Below are positions 15,733 through 23,691 of a DNA stretch of 44,732 nt, one piece after another; positions within the stretch are counted from its first letter, which is position 1, and each line of letters starts with the position of its first letter. The notes under the pieces are model-generated. The model did not search any database. It worked only from the letters and a program-made list of their open reading frames with translations, and was not told where the DNA came from. Position numbers and translations under genes: made by a program. The DNA is from CAYLNL01 sp964385175 (GTDB taxonomy: Bacteria; Bacteroidota; Bacteroidia; Flavobacteriales; Flavobacteriaceae), in assembly GCA_964385175.1 (NCBI GenBank), contig CAYLNL010000016.1, positions 1 through 44,732 of the forward strand, given 5' to 3'.

Positions 15733-17360
15733 CTGCACTATTACCCGAAGAACCCTTTGTAGAGCCTTTCGTCTTTACCTGCCGCTGGGACGAAGCGCTC
15801 ACGCATGAGAATTTCATAAAAACTTTTTCAGGAGCGATACTGGAACGCTATATCATGCAAAAACGCTGGTATGCCGGCAAATCCAGCACCCTCAAATACA
15901 TTGAAATTATAGACTCTTACCGATTAGAATCAGGGACAGAATTATATTATGGCGTTTTGCTGGAGGTGAATTTCACCGAAGCCTTTTTCCAGAACTATGC
16001 GCTCTCTATAGCCTTTGTTCCAAAGGAACAACTTCAAACCAATACCGTTATTGCGGCGGTACGTTTTAATGGTACGGAAGGCTTTTTGGTAGATGCACTG
16101 CACGAAGAAAAGTACCGGAAGCTGCTCTTTGAAAAGATACTCTGTTCTGGGAATGCAGACGCTTTCAAAGTGAAATTCCACAGGGGAATGGCGCTCAGTG
16201 AAAGCGCTTATCATTCTTCCGCCTTTATGGGCGCCGAACAGAGCAATACCTCTATTATTTACAATGAAAAATTCGTGCTGAAATTTTTCAGGAGGATTTA
16301 TTTCAGTACGAATCCCGATTACGAAATTAGCCGTTTTCTTACGGAACGGAAACACTTCAAAAACACGCCCGCATACGCCGGAAGCGTCAACCTGAGCTAC
16401 GGGGACGAGGAAACCATCACCCTGGGGCTCATGCAGGAATTGATTCCTAACCAGGGTGATGCCTGGAAATACATGTTACAGGCGCTGGACGACCTTTTTT
16501 CCTGCCTGTCCGAAAAAAACGTGGCCATCGAAACATTGCCGCAAATAAAACTTTTTGAAAAACGGAAGCTATCGAGAATGCCCCCCGAAATTCTGGAATG
16601 GACGGGAGCGGCTTTTTTTGAGCAGATCGGGAAACTGGCGCAGCGCACGGCTGAGATGCACGTAGCCCTGGGCAGCGATGTACACGACACGGCTTTTACA
16701 CCTGTTAACTATAACGGCGACTACACCGTGTGGCTCAAAAACCGCCTCATTCACCAGTTCCAGAACCGGCTGAACACCATTGAGAACAACCTCCACAAAC
16801 TGGACGCTCCCGCCCTGGAATTAGCGCACAAATTTTTAGACCGGAAAAAAGATATCCGCAAGCGCTTTTTGGATTTTGACTGGACAAAGCTGAAAGGTGA
16901 GCGTATTCGCATACACGGCGACTACCATCTGGGGCAGGTGCTGATAAACGGAGATGACTTTTTTATCCTAGATTTTGAAGGCGAGCCTGAAAGCACCATC
17001 CGCGACCGAAAGGTAAAGCAACCACCCCTGAAAGATGTGGCAGGCATGTTTCGTTCCTTCCATTACGCCATTTATGCCACCCTGTTTACTCATTCTGAAA
17101 AGTACCCATACAGTAGGGAACAACTCTTCCAGGCGGGTGAACTGCTGTACCGCTATATGGTGAACGTATTTCTGTACACCTATGTGCGAAGCGCCCAGCA
17201 GGGTAACCTGAACATCGGCTACGATACGGAGATCCAATTCATCCTGGACTATTGCATGTTGGAAAAAGCCGTGTATGAGCTAGGCTATGAGCTCAACTCC
17301 CGCCCCAGTTGGGCGGTAATCCCATTAGAAGGGATTCGGTCTATTATGAAGTATGATTAA
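15729..17360 (+). CDS. mak: Maltokinase
   Basis: Phosphorylates maltose with ATP to maltose-1-phosphate, the donor for GlgE. The 543-residue protein has the N-terminal cap (RYIMQKRWYAGKS), a central region with VLKFFRRIYFSTNPDYEISR holding the ATP-binding lysine, and the aminoglycoside-phosphotransferase-like core with IRIHGDYHLGQVL (catalytic Asp398) and FFILDFEGEPES (metal-binding Asp415), followed by PPLKDVAGMFRSFHYA. In many bacteria Mak is fused to or next to trehalose synthase TreS; here it stands alone and treS is not in the window. It is followed by an inverted repeat at 17374-17408. Confidence 0.93.
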   Translation: MTALLPEEPFVEPFVFTCRWDEALTHENFIKTFSGAILERYIMQKRWYAGKSSTLKYIEIIDSYRLESGTELYYGVLLEVNFTEAFFQNYALSIAFVPKEQLQTNTVIAAVRFNGTEGFLVDALHEEKYRKLLFEKILCSGNADAFKVKFHRGMALSESAYHSSAFMGAEQSNTSIIYNEKFVLKFFRRIYFSTNPDYEISRFLTERKHFKNTPAYAGSVNLSYGDEETITLGLMQELIPNQGDAWKYMLQALDDLFSCLSEKNVAIETLPQIKLFEKRKLSRMPPEILEWTGAAFFEQIGKLAQRTAEMHVALGSDVHDTAFTPVNYNGDYTVWLKNRLIHQFQNRLNTIENNLHKLDAPALELAHKFLDRKKDIRKRFLDFDWTKLKGERIRIHGDYHLGQVLINGDDFFILDFEGEPESTIRDRKVKQPPLKDVAGMFRSFHYAIYATLFTHSEKYPYSREQLFQAGELLYRYMVNVFLYTYVRSAQQGNLNIGYDTEIQFILDYCMLEKAVYELGYELNSRPSWAVIPLEGIRSIMKYD

Positions 17361-17373
17361 ATTTTAGGGTATT

Positions 17374-17408
17374 TTTGATTGGAATAGGTTGAATTCCAAT
17401 AAATCAAA
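17374..17408 (+). terminator. Inverted repeat after mak
   Basis: ATTGGAAT (17378-17385) pairs with ATTCCAAT (17393-17400), extended outside by TTTG/CAAA with a short bulge. It sits about 15 bases after the mak stop but lacks a T-run, so termination is possible rather than certain. Confidence 0.4.
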
Positions 17409-17742
17409 CAGAGATAATTAAACAGGAATTCAGCCTTAGCTTTAACCCATTCTATTATGAAAAATAAATAATAGATATTCCAAAATAGATATTACAACTA
17501 CCAAAAAACTATGATATGTATAATCTATTAAAAATTCGGCTAAAGCCATTTATGTATTCCCTGAATATATGCCTCCCGATAAATCTTAAGAGGCAATCTA
17601 TAGCCCAATGACTCAATCTTGCAACCGGGCAGTATTCTATGTAACCGAAACAACCATTGTATGGGGAAAACCAGTGCAAACTGTATTAAAAGGAAGGGGA
17701 AAAATACAAGAAAAATAAAGTTGAAAAATTGAGCGGAAAGTT
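17409..17742. other. AT-rich spacer without recognisable genes
   Basis: Part of a 554-base gap between mak and the propeller gene. I see no coding frame with good features. A small palindrome GGCTAAAGCC occurs near 17540. The following bases (17743-17914) hold a promoter and a long leader. Confidence 0.4.
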
Positions 17743-17774
17743 TTTGAAAATCCCATTTTAATTTCCTATATTTG
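17743..17774 (+). promoter_or_regulatory. Complete Bacteroidota-type promoter (TTTG - 20 - TATATTTG)
   Basis: TTTG at 17743-17746 is separated by 20 bases from TATATTTG at 17767-17774, the best full promoter in the window. Transcription should start near 17781, leaving an untranslated leader of about 135 bases before the ATG at 17915. Confidence 0.7.
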
Positions 17775-17860
17775 ATAGGAAGTAAAAAAGGTTATCCTTT
17801 ATTTTTAAATGATAGTATCTATAGAAAACATCTCACTATAGGATTGTCAAAAACAAAAAA

Positions 17861-17908
17861 CGGAGAAAGCCGAAAATCCGTCAAAGAGTAGGCATCAATT
17901 AAAATCCG
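17861..17908 (+). other. Possible pseudoknot-like structure in the leader of the propeller gene
   Basis: CGGA (17861-17864) can pair with TCCG (17877-17880), and GCC (17869-17871) in the loop can pair with GGC (17891-17893), giving an H-type pseudoknot layout. A second AAAATCCG (17901-17908) repeats the pairing partner close to the start codon, so alternative pairing is possible. Stems are only 4 and 3 bp, so this is weak evidence. Confidence 0.2.
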
Positions 17909-17914
17909 CTCATT

Positions 17915-20770
17915 ATGAAAATTAGAATGTTTTTAATAGGATTTGCATTGGGCGCTGTATATATTTCTTGCGATCCGGCAAGCCCTATGCAGCCCAATGT
18001 AGTTACTGGTGGCAGGGCTGTTGCAATAGCCCGGCACCCTTCTAATAACACAGAATTGTTAGTAGCTTCGGAAAGCGGGGGGGTTTTTAAATCGACAGAT
18101 GGAGGAGTAAAATGGAAACAAGTTACTGGCAGCAAGACTTTCTGGTTCCAGGATGTAAAATACCTTACCTCTAACCCTACCATTGTCATTGCAGTTGCCG
18201 GCAAAGATACCCGCGTAACCAACGGCGGGGGGATTTGGCGAAGCACAAATTCTGGTATAGACTGGAGCCAGATTGCCCTTACCACTCCCAACCCCGGTTG
18301 CGCAGCCGACCTTTCGGCTTATTGTGTGGCTATTGAGCCGGAAAACAATAAAATATGGGTGGGCACTTCCTGCGGAGTTGCCGTTAGTACCGATAGTGGC
18401 GCCACCTTCAATTTTTTGCCCACATCTACCAATTATAATAACGATGTAGTCTATTCTATTTTAACTCCTGCAAAAGACCAAATAAAAATGCTCACCGCAG
18501 CAGGAGTAAAAGTTTCAGCAAATGGAGGAACAAGTTGGTCATTCTCCACGAGCGGATTGCCTTATATGTTAATAGGAAATCATACTCAGATTGCCTGTTC
18601 CCCGTTAAATCACAATCATATTTTCTGGGCTGCCAACTTTTCTCCGGGAGACGGAAAATGGCACAACGGAATTTATTATTCATCAGATAACGGCGCTAAT
18701 TGGGTGAATTTAATTGATAATACAGGCATTAACCGCCCACCCTCTTGCTATACCGCCAAAAACCTGGGTGGCAACTCTTCTAAATTCGACTTGTATTATA
18801 GCGATGGTGGTTGCACTTTTCAACGCGCGGCATTTACCAATGCAACCCCTCCCGCTATAAGCGGCTCATGGGCAAGCCTTAGTGTTCCGCATTGCGACCA
18901 TGCTGACCTTTGTTTTCAAACCGATGAAAAAACCCCGTTGCTTCTTGCCGGGGACGGGGGTTTATTCTTAACTACCGATAAAGGAGCCAACTGGGCATAT
19001 ACCGGTGGAGGCCCCAATGGATATAACGCTTTGCAAATAACCGAAGTTACGGGGCAGAAACACAGCGCAGATAGTAAAAACGACCTCTATTATGGAACCC
19101 AGGATAATTACATACAAGCATCAGCCGATGAGGGAGCTACCTGGCCTGATAGCCAGCGGGTTTGTTGCGAGGGTTTCTTTTTAAATATTCCCCGTCAAAG
19201 CTTACCCGCCAGTCAAACCAAAATAACAGGTGTAAATTGTGGGGCATGCTACAATTTTATGGCAGCTCCGTTATTTGCCGGCGGCGCCCCGGGATTTCCG
19301 AATGTGCCCAATTTTACAAATAATCCGTGTTTACTAAAACCTTCGTATTATATACAAAGTGATACGCTGCCCGGAGCACCTACCGTGAGCCTGTTTTCCC
19401 TTACCACAAACAATGGGGCTTCATGGAACTATAAATACGCCTTCTCCAATCAACAAAAAGACTTATCGCATGTTTCTTATAGCGCATCAGATCCGGTGAT
19501 TTTCACCGCGGTAAAAGAACCTGGTACAACACCCGACGGGCAGGAAATCATTGGGCTCAAAAAAATTGTAAATGTTTTAGGAAGCGGCTCTCCCATTGTT
19601 TCAGACATCAAGAACTTTGGCAGTTTAGGTATTTTTCCTACCATGTTTGCCTGGTATAAGCCCTATGCCGTTAACCCTTCCAATCCCAACCATATAATAG
19701 CCCCTGATATTGTAAGCGAAAAGGTAAGGGTTACCAAAGATGGTGGTATGACCTGGGTTAATGATGATAATTTGACGAATCTGGTTACTCAATCAGGAGT
19801 TTTTAAATTCCGGTGGGAAGCATTTACACAAATTTCCAATATTGCCTTCGACCCCGATGTTGAAGGAAGAATTTTAGTAGGTACTGTTCAGGCAGGAATT
19901 TTCAGCACCTGCGATAACGGAGCCACCTGGTCTAAGTTGAAGGGAACAGAAAAAATACCCAATGTCTCTTCATTTTATTTTCTCGGCGACAATAAAGCAG
20001 TTGTTTCTTCGTATGGACGCGGGTTATGGAAATTATCGCTGAAAACCTGCCCCAGCACAAATGTAAAATTTCCGCCGGGAGAATATCAACTGGAAGAGCC
20101 GCTCATCTGGTGGAAAGGCGCATACGTGCCCATTAGCCAGATAGGAGACCCCGAGGTTTGCCCTGTATGTGGTTATTTCCTGCTTGACAGAGGCGATATA
20201 ACAGAGATAATCTTGACCGAAAACAATGTAATCAAATCTGTTTCTATCAGCGAAGGAACCTTAAAAGGCTATACGTATGATGAAACAATCATTGAATCTA
20301 TACCATTTAGAGTTTCTAAAAACGGTAAGGGTTTTGATGCTGGTAAAGATGAAGGACTTATAGCCTTAATGAGAAAAGGATATAAAATAAAAGGATTGTA
20401 CGTAAAAGATAATATTCTAAACGGGTATATTGTGGCTAAAAATAATGTTCAGGTTAATCAACTTCCAAAAAAACAAGAATTTAAAACGTATCTAAGAGCA
20501 GAGTTGATTCAGAAAAACAAAGCAGAATATTCGGTGAAAATCAGGGGAAAAGGATTTTCTAAAGCAGAGCATTTAGTTATAAAAGTAGATGGGAAGGCAA
20601 TAGATATGAAGAATCAAAACCTTATGTTCGACGAAAATGAAAATATGTCTCTTGACCTTAATTACCTTCTTACTCCCGGGGGACACACTATTTTAGTTCA
20701 ACAGGGAAAAGTGAAAGAAGTTACCACCGTCATCATTCCTCTTAATGATCGGGAAAACCGAGAGCACTAA
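17915..20770 (+). CDS. Secreted Asp-box beta-propeller protein (probable lipoprotein)
   Basis: A 951-residue exported protein. The N-terminus MKIRMFLIGFALGAVYISCD is a signal peptide with a lipobox-like YISC followed by Asp. Residues about 59-672 carry ten Asp-box motifs (KSTDGGVKW, RSTNSGIDW, VSTDSGATF, VSANGGTSW, YSSDNGANW, LTTDKGANW, ASADEGATW, LTTNNGASW, VTKDGGMTW, STCDNGATW), as in sialidase/VPS10-type propellers. No sialidase catalytic arginines are evident, so I do not call an enzyme. A cysteine pair CPVC lies near residue 752, and the last 100 residues resemble an Ig-like IPT/TIG fold. It lies inside the glucan gene cluster but has its own promoter. Binding or surface processing is a guess. 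Confidence 0.75.
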   Translation: MKIRMFLIGFALGAVYISCDPASPMQPNVVTGGRAVAIARHPSNNTELLVASESGGVFKSTDGGVKWKQVTGSKTFWFQDVKYLTSNPTIVIAVAGKDTRVTNGGGIWRSTNSGIDWSQIALTTPNPGCAADLSAYCVAIEPENNKIWVGTSCGVAVSTDSGATFNFLPTSTNYNNDVVYSILTPAKDQIKMLTAAGVKVSANGGTSWSFSTSGLPYMLIGNHTQIACSPLNHNHIFWAANFSPGDGKWHNGIYYSSDNGANWVNLIDNTGINRPPSCYTAKNLGGNSSKFDLYYSDGGCTFQRAAFTNATPPAISGSWASLSVPHCDHADLCFQTDEKTPLLLAGDGGLFLTTDKGANWAYTGGGPNGYNALQITEVTGQKHSADSKNDLYYGTQDNYIQASADEGATWPDSQRVCCEGFFLNIPRQSLPASQTKITGVNCGACYNFMAAPLFAGGAPGFPNVPNFTNNPCLLKPSYYIQSDTLPGAPTVSLFSLTTNNGASWNYKYAFSNQQKDLSHVSYSASDPVIFTAVKEPGTTPDGQEIIGLKKIVNVLGSGSPIVSDIKNFGSLGIFPTMFAWYKPYAVNPSNPNHIIAPDIVSEKVRVTKDGGMTWVNDDNLTNLVTQSGVFKFRWEAFTQISNIAFDPDVEGRILVGTVQAGIFSTCDNGATWSKLKGTEKIPNVSSFYFLGDNKAVVSSYGRGLWKLSLKTCPSTNVKFPPGEYQLEEPLIWWKGAYVPISQIGDPEVCPVCGYFLLDRGDITEIILTENNVIKSVSISEGTLKGYTYDETIIESIPFRVSKNGKGFDAGKDEGLIALMRKGYKIKGLYVKDNILNGYIVAKNNVQVNQLPKKQEFKTYLRAELIQKNKAEYSVKIRGKGFSKAEHLVIKVDGKAIDMKNQNLMFDENENMSLDLNYLLTPGGHTILVQQGKVKEVTTVIIPLNDRENREH

Positions 20771-20784
20771 TATAAAATAAGATG

Positions 20785-20837
20785 AACAAGTGGGGGAGAA
20801 CAGAAATTAACAAGCCACTGTTCTCCTCTTGCTTGTT
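20785..20837 (+). terminator. Long hairpin after the propeller gene
   Basis: GGAGAACAG (20795-20803) pairs with CTGTTCTCC (20818-20826), extended outward by AACAAG (20785-20790) and CTTGTT (20832-20837). It starts 15 bases after the stop codon and probably terminates the transcript. The rest of the gap to 21066 shows no gene; it is AT-rich with a short GC-rich patch near 20880-20915. Confidence 0.6.
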
Positions 20838-21066
20838 TAATAACCTTAAACTATACGCATCTTAAATGGTCGGCTTTAAGAGAAGAGCACCGCAAGCGCA
20901 AAGCCTTCCCGCAAGAATAACACTCCTTCATCAATTTATTTTCACAAATTCAAATATTACATTTAGCTAAAGTCATTTTGTATTTTTTGAACGAATTATT
21001 TTAGATTTGGAGAACAATTATTCAAACCCCGTGCGTAAACTTCTGCCTATTCCATACATTTGAGCC

Positions 21067-21657
21067 GTGAAATACAACCCCGACATTCATCATCGCAGGT
21101 CCATCCGGCTAAAAGGATACGATTACGGCCAGGCAGGATTGTATTTTATTACCCTATGTGTACAAGACAGGCATCAGCTATTCGGATTGATTGTAAATGG
21201 TGAAATGAAGCTAAATATTTTTGGCGAAATAGTCCTGGAAGAATGGCTTAAAACTCCCGAAATACGGGAAAATACAGCACTTGGCGAATGCATCGTCATG
21301 CCCGATCATTTCCATGCCATCCTTGAGATCAAATATAAAATAGACACCGTAAACACTTCCATAGGAGAATTCAAAAGCCCGTCCCATACCGTAGGCGCTG
21401 TCGTAAGAGGATATAAAGGCGCCACCACTAAACGAATCAAAGAATATATCCGGCAGGCCAGAGACGAGGATAAGGGCGAATCGCAACTCGCCCCAGGATT
21501 TCCTCCAGGAATCGCTCATATAAACCTATCCAAATCCATCTGGCAACGCGACTACTACGAGCGCATCATCCGCAGCGAGCAAGCCCACCGGCGCATTTCG
21601 CAATACATCATCAATAATCCCGCAAAATGGCAGGCCAATAAATCGCATAAAAAATGA
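21067..21657 (+). CDS. REP-associated tyrosine (Y1) transposase, RAYT
   Basis: A 196-residue HUH single-strand transposase of the IS200-like/TnpA-REP group. Visible are YDYGQAGLYFITLCVQDR, the HUH metal site in MPDHFHAIL (His-x-His), and the catalytic tyrosine region SIWQRDYYERIIRSEQ followed by YIINNPAKW. The start is GTG (21067). RAYTs are single-copy and mobilise or maintain REP hairpins rather than themselves. A REP-like hairpin lies inside this gene (21469-21494, translated as DKGESQLAP) and two more lie just past its end. The stop overlaps the glgB frame start by 4 bases (ATGA). Confidence 0.9.
   Translation: MKYNPDIHHRRSIRLKGYDYGQAGLYFITLCVQDRHQLFGLIVNGEMKLNIFGEIVLEEWLKTPEIRENTALGECIVMPDHFHAILEIKYKIDTVNTSIGEFKSPSHTVGAVVRGYKGATTKRIKEYIRQARDEDKGESQLAPGFPPGIAHINLSKSIWQRDYYERIIRSEQAHRRISQYIINNPAKWQANKSHKK
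21469..21494. repeat. REP-like hairpin inside the RAYT gene
   Basis: The GATAAGGGCGAAT / CTCGCCCC element is an imperfect inverted repeat (GGGCGA ... TCGCCC) matching the two copies at 21665 and 21694. It lies in frame within the C-terminal part of the transposase. Confidence 0.7.
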
Positions 21658-23621
21658 ATATAGAATATAAGGGCGAATTGCATTCGCCCCAAGATATAAG
21701 GGCGAATTGCGATTCGCCCCAGAGTTCGCCCCATAGCCTTTTTTCCGATTTCGATATCAATTTATTCAAAGCCGGAAAGCACTTCAGATTATACGAAAAA
21801 TTAGGCGCTCACCTCATCGAGAAAGACGGCGTAAAAGGCACCTATTTCGCCGTATGGGCGCCCTCCGCCAAAGCCGTTTCCGTAATTGGCGACTTCAATT
21901 ACTGGACAGAAGGCGAGCACCCGCTCAACGTCCGCTGGGACCAATCCGGGATATGGGAAGGCTTCATCCCCGGCGTGGACAAAGGCACCCGCTATAAATA
22001 CAAAATCCATTCCCATCACAACGACTATAAAACCGAAAAAGCCGATCCTTTTGCCTTCTTTTGCGAAACCCCGCCCAAAACCGCCTCCATAGTCTGGGAT
22101 TCCCCTCACACCTGGAAAGACAACCAATGGATGAGCTACCGCAAAGACAAGAACGGGCTGGACAAACCCTTTTCCGTCTATGAGATGCACCTGGGCTCCT
22201 GGAAACGGAACCTAACCGAAAACCGACCGTTGAGCTATGTGGAATTGGCGGACGAGCTGGTGGCCTATCTCAAAGAAATGAATTTTACCCACGTGGAGCT
22301 CATGCCCATTATGGAATATCCCTACGAACCCTCCTGGGGTTACCAGCTCACCGGCTATTTCGCTCCCAGCTCCCGCTTTGGAAAGCCGGAAGACTTCATG
22401 CTCCTCGTGGACAAACTCCACCAGAACGATATCGGCGTTATCCTCGACTGGGTTCCCTCCCACTTCCCTTCCGATGCCCACGGGCTGGGCTTCTTTGACG
22501 GCTCGCACCTCTACGAACACCCCGACCCCCGCAAAGGCTATCATCCCGACTGGAAGAGTCTCATCTTCAATTACGGACGGAACGAAGTGCGCTCCTTCCT
22601 CATCAGCAATGCCCTTTTCTGGCTAGACAGGTATCATGCCGACGGTTTACGGGTGGACGCTGTCGCCTCCATGCTCTACCTGGACTATTCCCGCAAAGAC
22701 GGCGAATGGGAACCCAATCCCTACGGCGGACGGGAAAACCTGGATGCCATTTCCTTCCTCAAAGAACTCAACGAAGCCGTTTATTCAAATTTTGAAGGCG
22801 TTCAAACCATTGCCGAAGAATCCACCGCCTTCCCGATGGTGTCCAAACCCGTCTATCTCGGTGGCTTGGGCTTCGGGATGAAATGGATGATGGGCTGGAT
22901 GCACGACACCCTCGTCTATTTCAAAAAAGAGCCCGTGTATCGAAAATACCACCACAACGACATCACCTTTAGCCTGACGTACGCTTTCACCGAAAACTTC
23001 ATGCTTCCCCTCAGCCACGACGAAGTGGTCTATGGCAAAAACTCCCTTTTGGGAAGAATGCCCGGAGACGAATGGCAGCGCTTTGCCAACCTGCGCCTCC
23101 TCTACAGCTACCTATACACCCACCCCGGGACGAAACTCCTCTTTATGGGCGGCGAGTTCGGGCAGGCTGCCGAGTGGAATTTCCAGCAAAGCCTCGATTG
23201 GCACCTGCTGCAATATGGCTACCACAACGATATGAAAAACCTGGTTGCCGCCCTCAACAAGCTCTACCGGGAAGAGCCGGCGCTCTACGAAAAACAATTC
23301 AGCTCCGAAGGGTTCCAGTGGATCGATTACGGCGATTCGGAAAACTCCGTGATCTCTTACCTCCGAAAAGGGCACGATGCGGAAAACGACCTCGTGGTAG
23401 TGTGCAACATGACGCCCGTAGTGCGGGAAAACTACCGTATCGGGCTGCCCCGCAAAGGAACATTACTACAACGGTTCAACAGCGACCTGGCGGAATACGG
23501 GGGCAGCGGCGTGGACAATTCCAAAGAGATCCGCATAGAAGCCGTGCCGTGGCATCACCGGGAGGCTTCAGCCGAAATAAGCCTTCCCCCATTGGGTATT
23601 GTTATCTTTAAAATTTTATGA
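21654..23621 (+). CDS. glgB: 1,4-alpha-glucan branching enzyme GlgB
   Basis: GH13 branching enzyme that makes alpha-1,6 branches in glucan. An N-terminal CBM48 (GTYFAVWAPSAKAVSVIGDF, NYW) precedes the barrel: HVELMPIMEYPYEPSWGYQ, nucleophile Asp335 in LRVDAVASMLYLDYSR, acid Glu388/389 in TIAEES, Asp456 in PLSHDEVVYGK. Family N-termini start near SLFSDFDINLFKAGKHFRLY; the first about 27 residues here come from REP-like DNA, and no other ATG occurs before about residue 157. Translation therefore probably starts at the ATG overlapping the RAYT stop, or at a non-ATG codon (a TTG lies at 21678). G+C is visibly high. Confidence 0.94.
   Translation: MNIEYKGELHSPQDIRANCDSPQSSPHSLFSDFDINLFKAGKHFRLYEKLGAHLIEKDGVKGTYFAVWAPSAKAVSVIGDFNYWTEGEHPLNVRWDQSGIWEGFIPGVDKGTRYKYKIHSHHNDYKTEKADPFAFFCETPPKTASIVWDSPHTWKDNQWMSYRKDKNGLDKPFSVYEMHLGSWKRNLTENRPLSYVELADELVAYLKEMNFTHVELMPIMEYPYEPSWGYQLTGYFAPSSRFGKPEDFMLLVDKLHQNDIGVILDWVPSHFPSDAHGLGFFDGSHLYEHPDPRKGYHPDWKSLIFNYGRNEVRSFLISNALFWLDRYHADGLRVDAVASMLYLDYSRKDGEWEPNPYGGRENLDAISFLKELNEAVYSNFEGVQTIAEESTAFPMVSKPVYLGGLGFGMKWMMGWMHDTLVYFKKEPVYRKYHHNDITFSLTYAFTENFMLPLSHDEVVYGKNSLLGRMPGDEWQRFANLRLLYSYLYTHPGTKLLFMGGEFGQAAEWNFQQSLDWHLLQYGYHNDMKNLVAALNKLYREEPALYEKQFSSEGFQWIDYGDSENSVISYLRKGHDAENDLVVVCNMTPVVRENYRIGLPRKGTLLQRFNSDLAEYGGSGVDNSKEIRIEAVPWHHREASAEISLPPLGIVIFKIL
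21665..21690. repeat. REP-like hairpin, copy A, in the glgB 5' end
   Basis: ATATAAGGGCGAATTG then CATTCGCCCC: an inverted repeat GGGCGAAT/ATTCGCCC with a tiny loop, beginning a few bases after the RAYT stop. Confidence 0.75.
21694..21720. repeat. REP-like hairpin, copy B, in the glgB 5' end
   Basis: Near-identical to copy A with one extra base (ATTGCGATTCGCCCC). A half copy (GTTCGCCCC) follows at 21724-21732. Translated in the glgB frame it gives RANCDSPQ. Confidence 0.75.
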
Positions 23622-23691
23622 CCCTTTTGTTTTTAAAATTCAGCTGTAATCCGTTCTTTTGCGAAATTGAATTAATTCTGACCAAAAAAAT

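Noticed and set aside
17861..17908. Known riboswitch in the leader of the propeller gene
   Set aside because: Pairings are only 3-4 bp and I could not match any known riboswitch class; kept as a low-confidence feature.
17915..20770. Sialidase
   Set aside because: Asp-boxes alone occur in many propellers; the arginine triad and catalytic residues of sialidases were not found.
23072..23611. 179-codon plus-strand frame inside glgB
   Set aside because: Arginine- and proline-rich out-of-frame reading of glgB with no recognisable domain.
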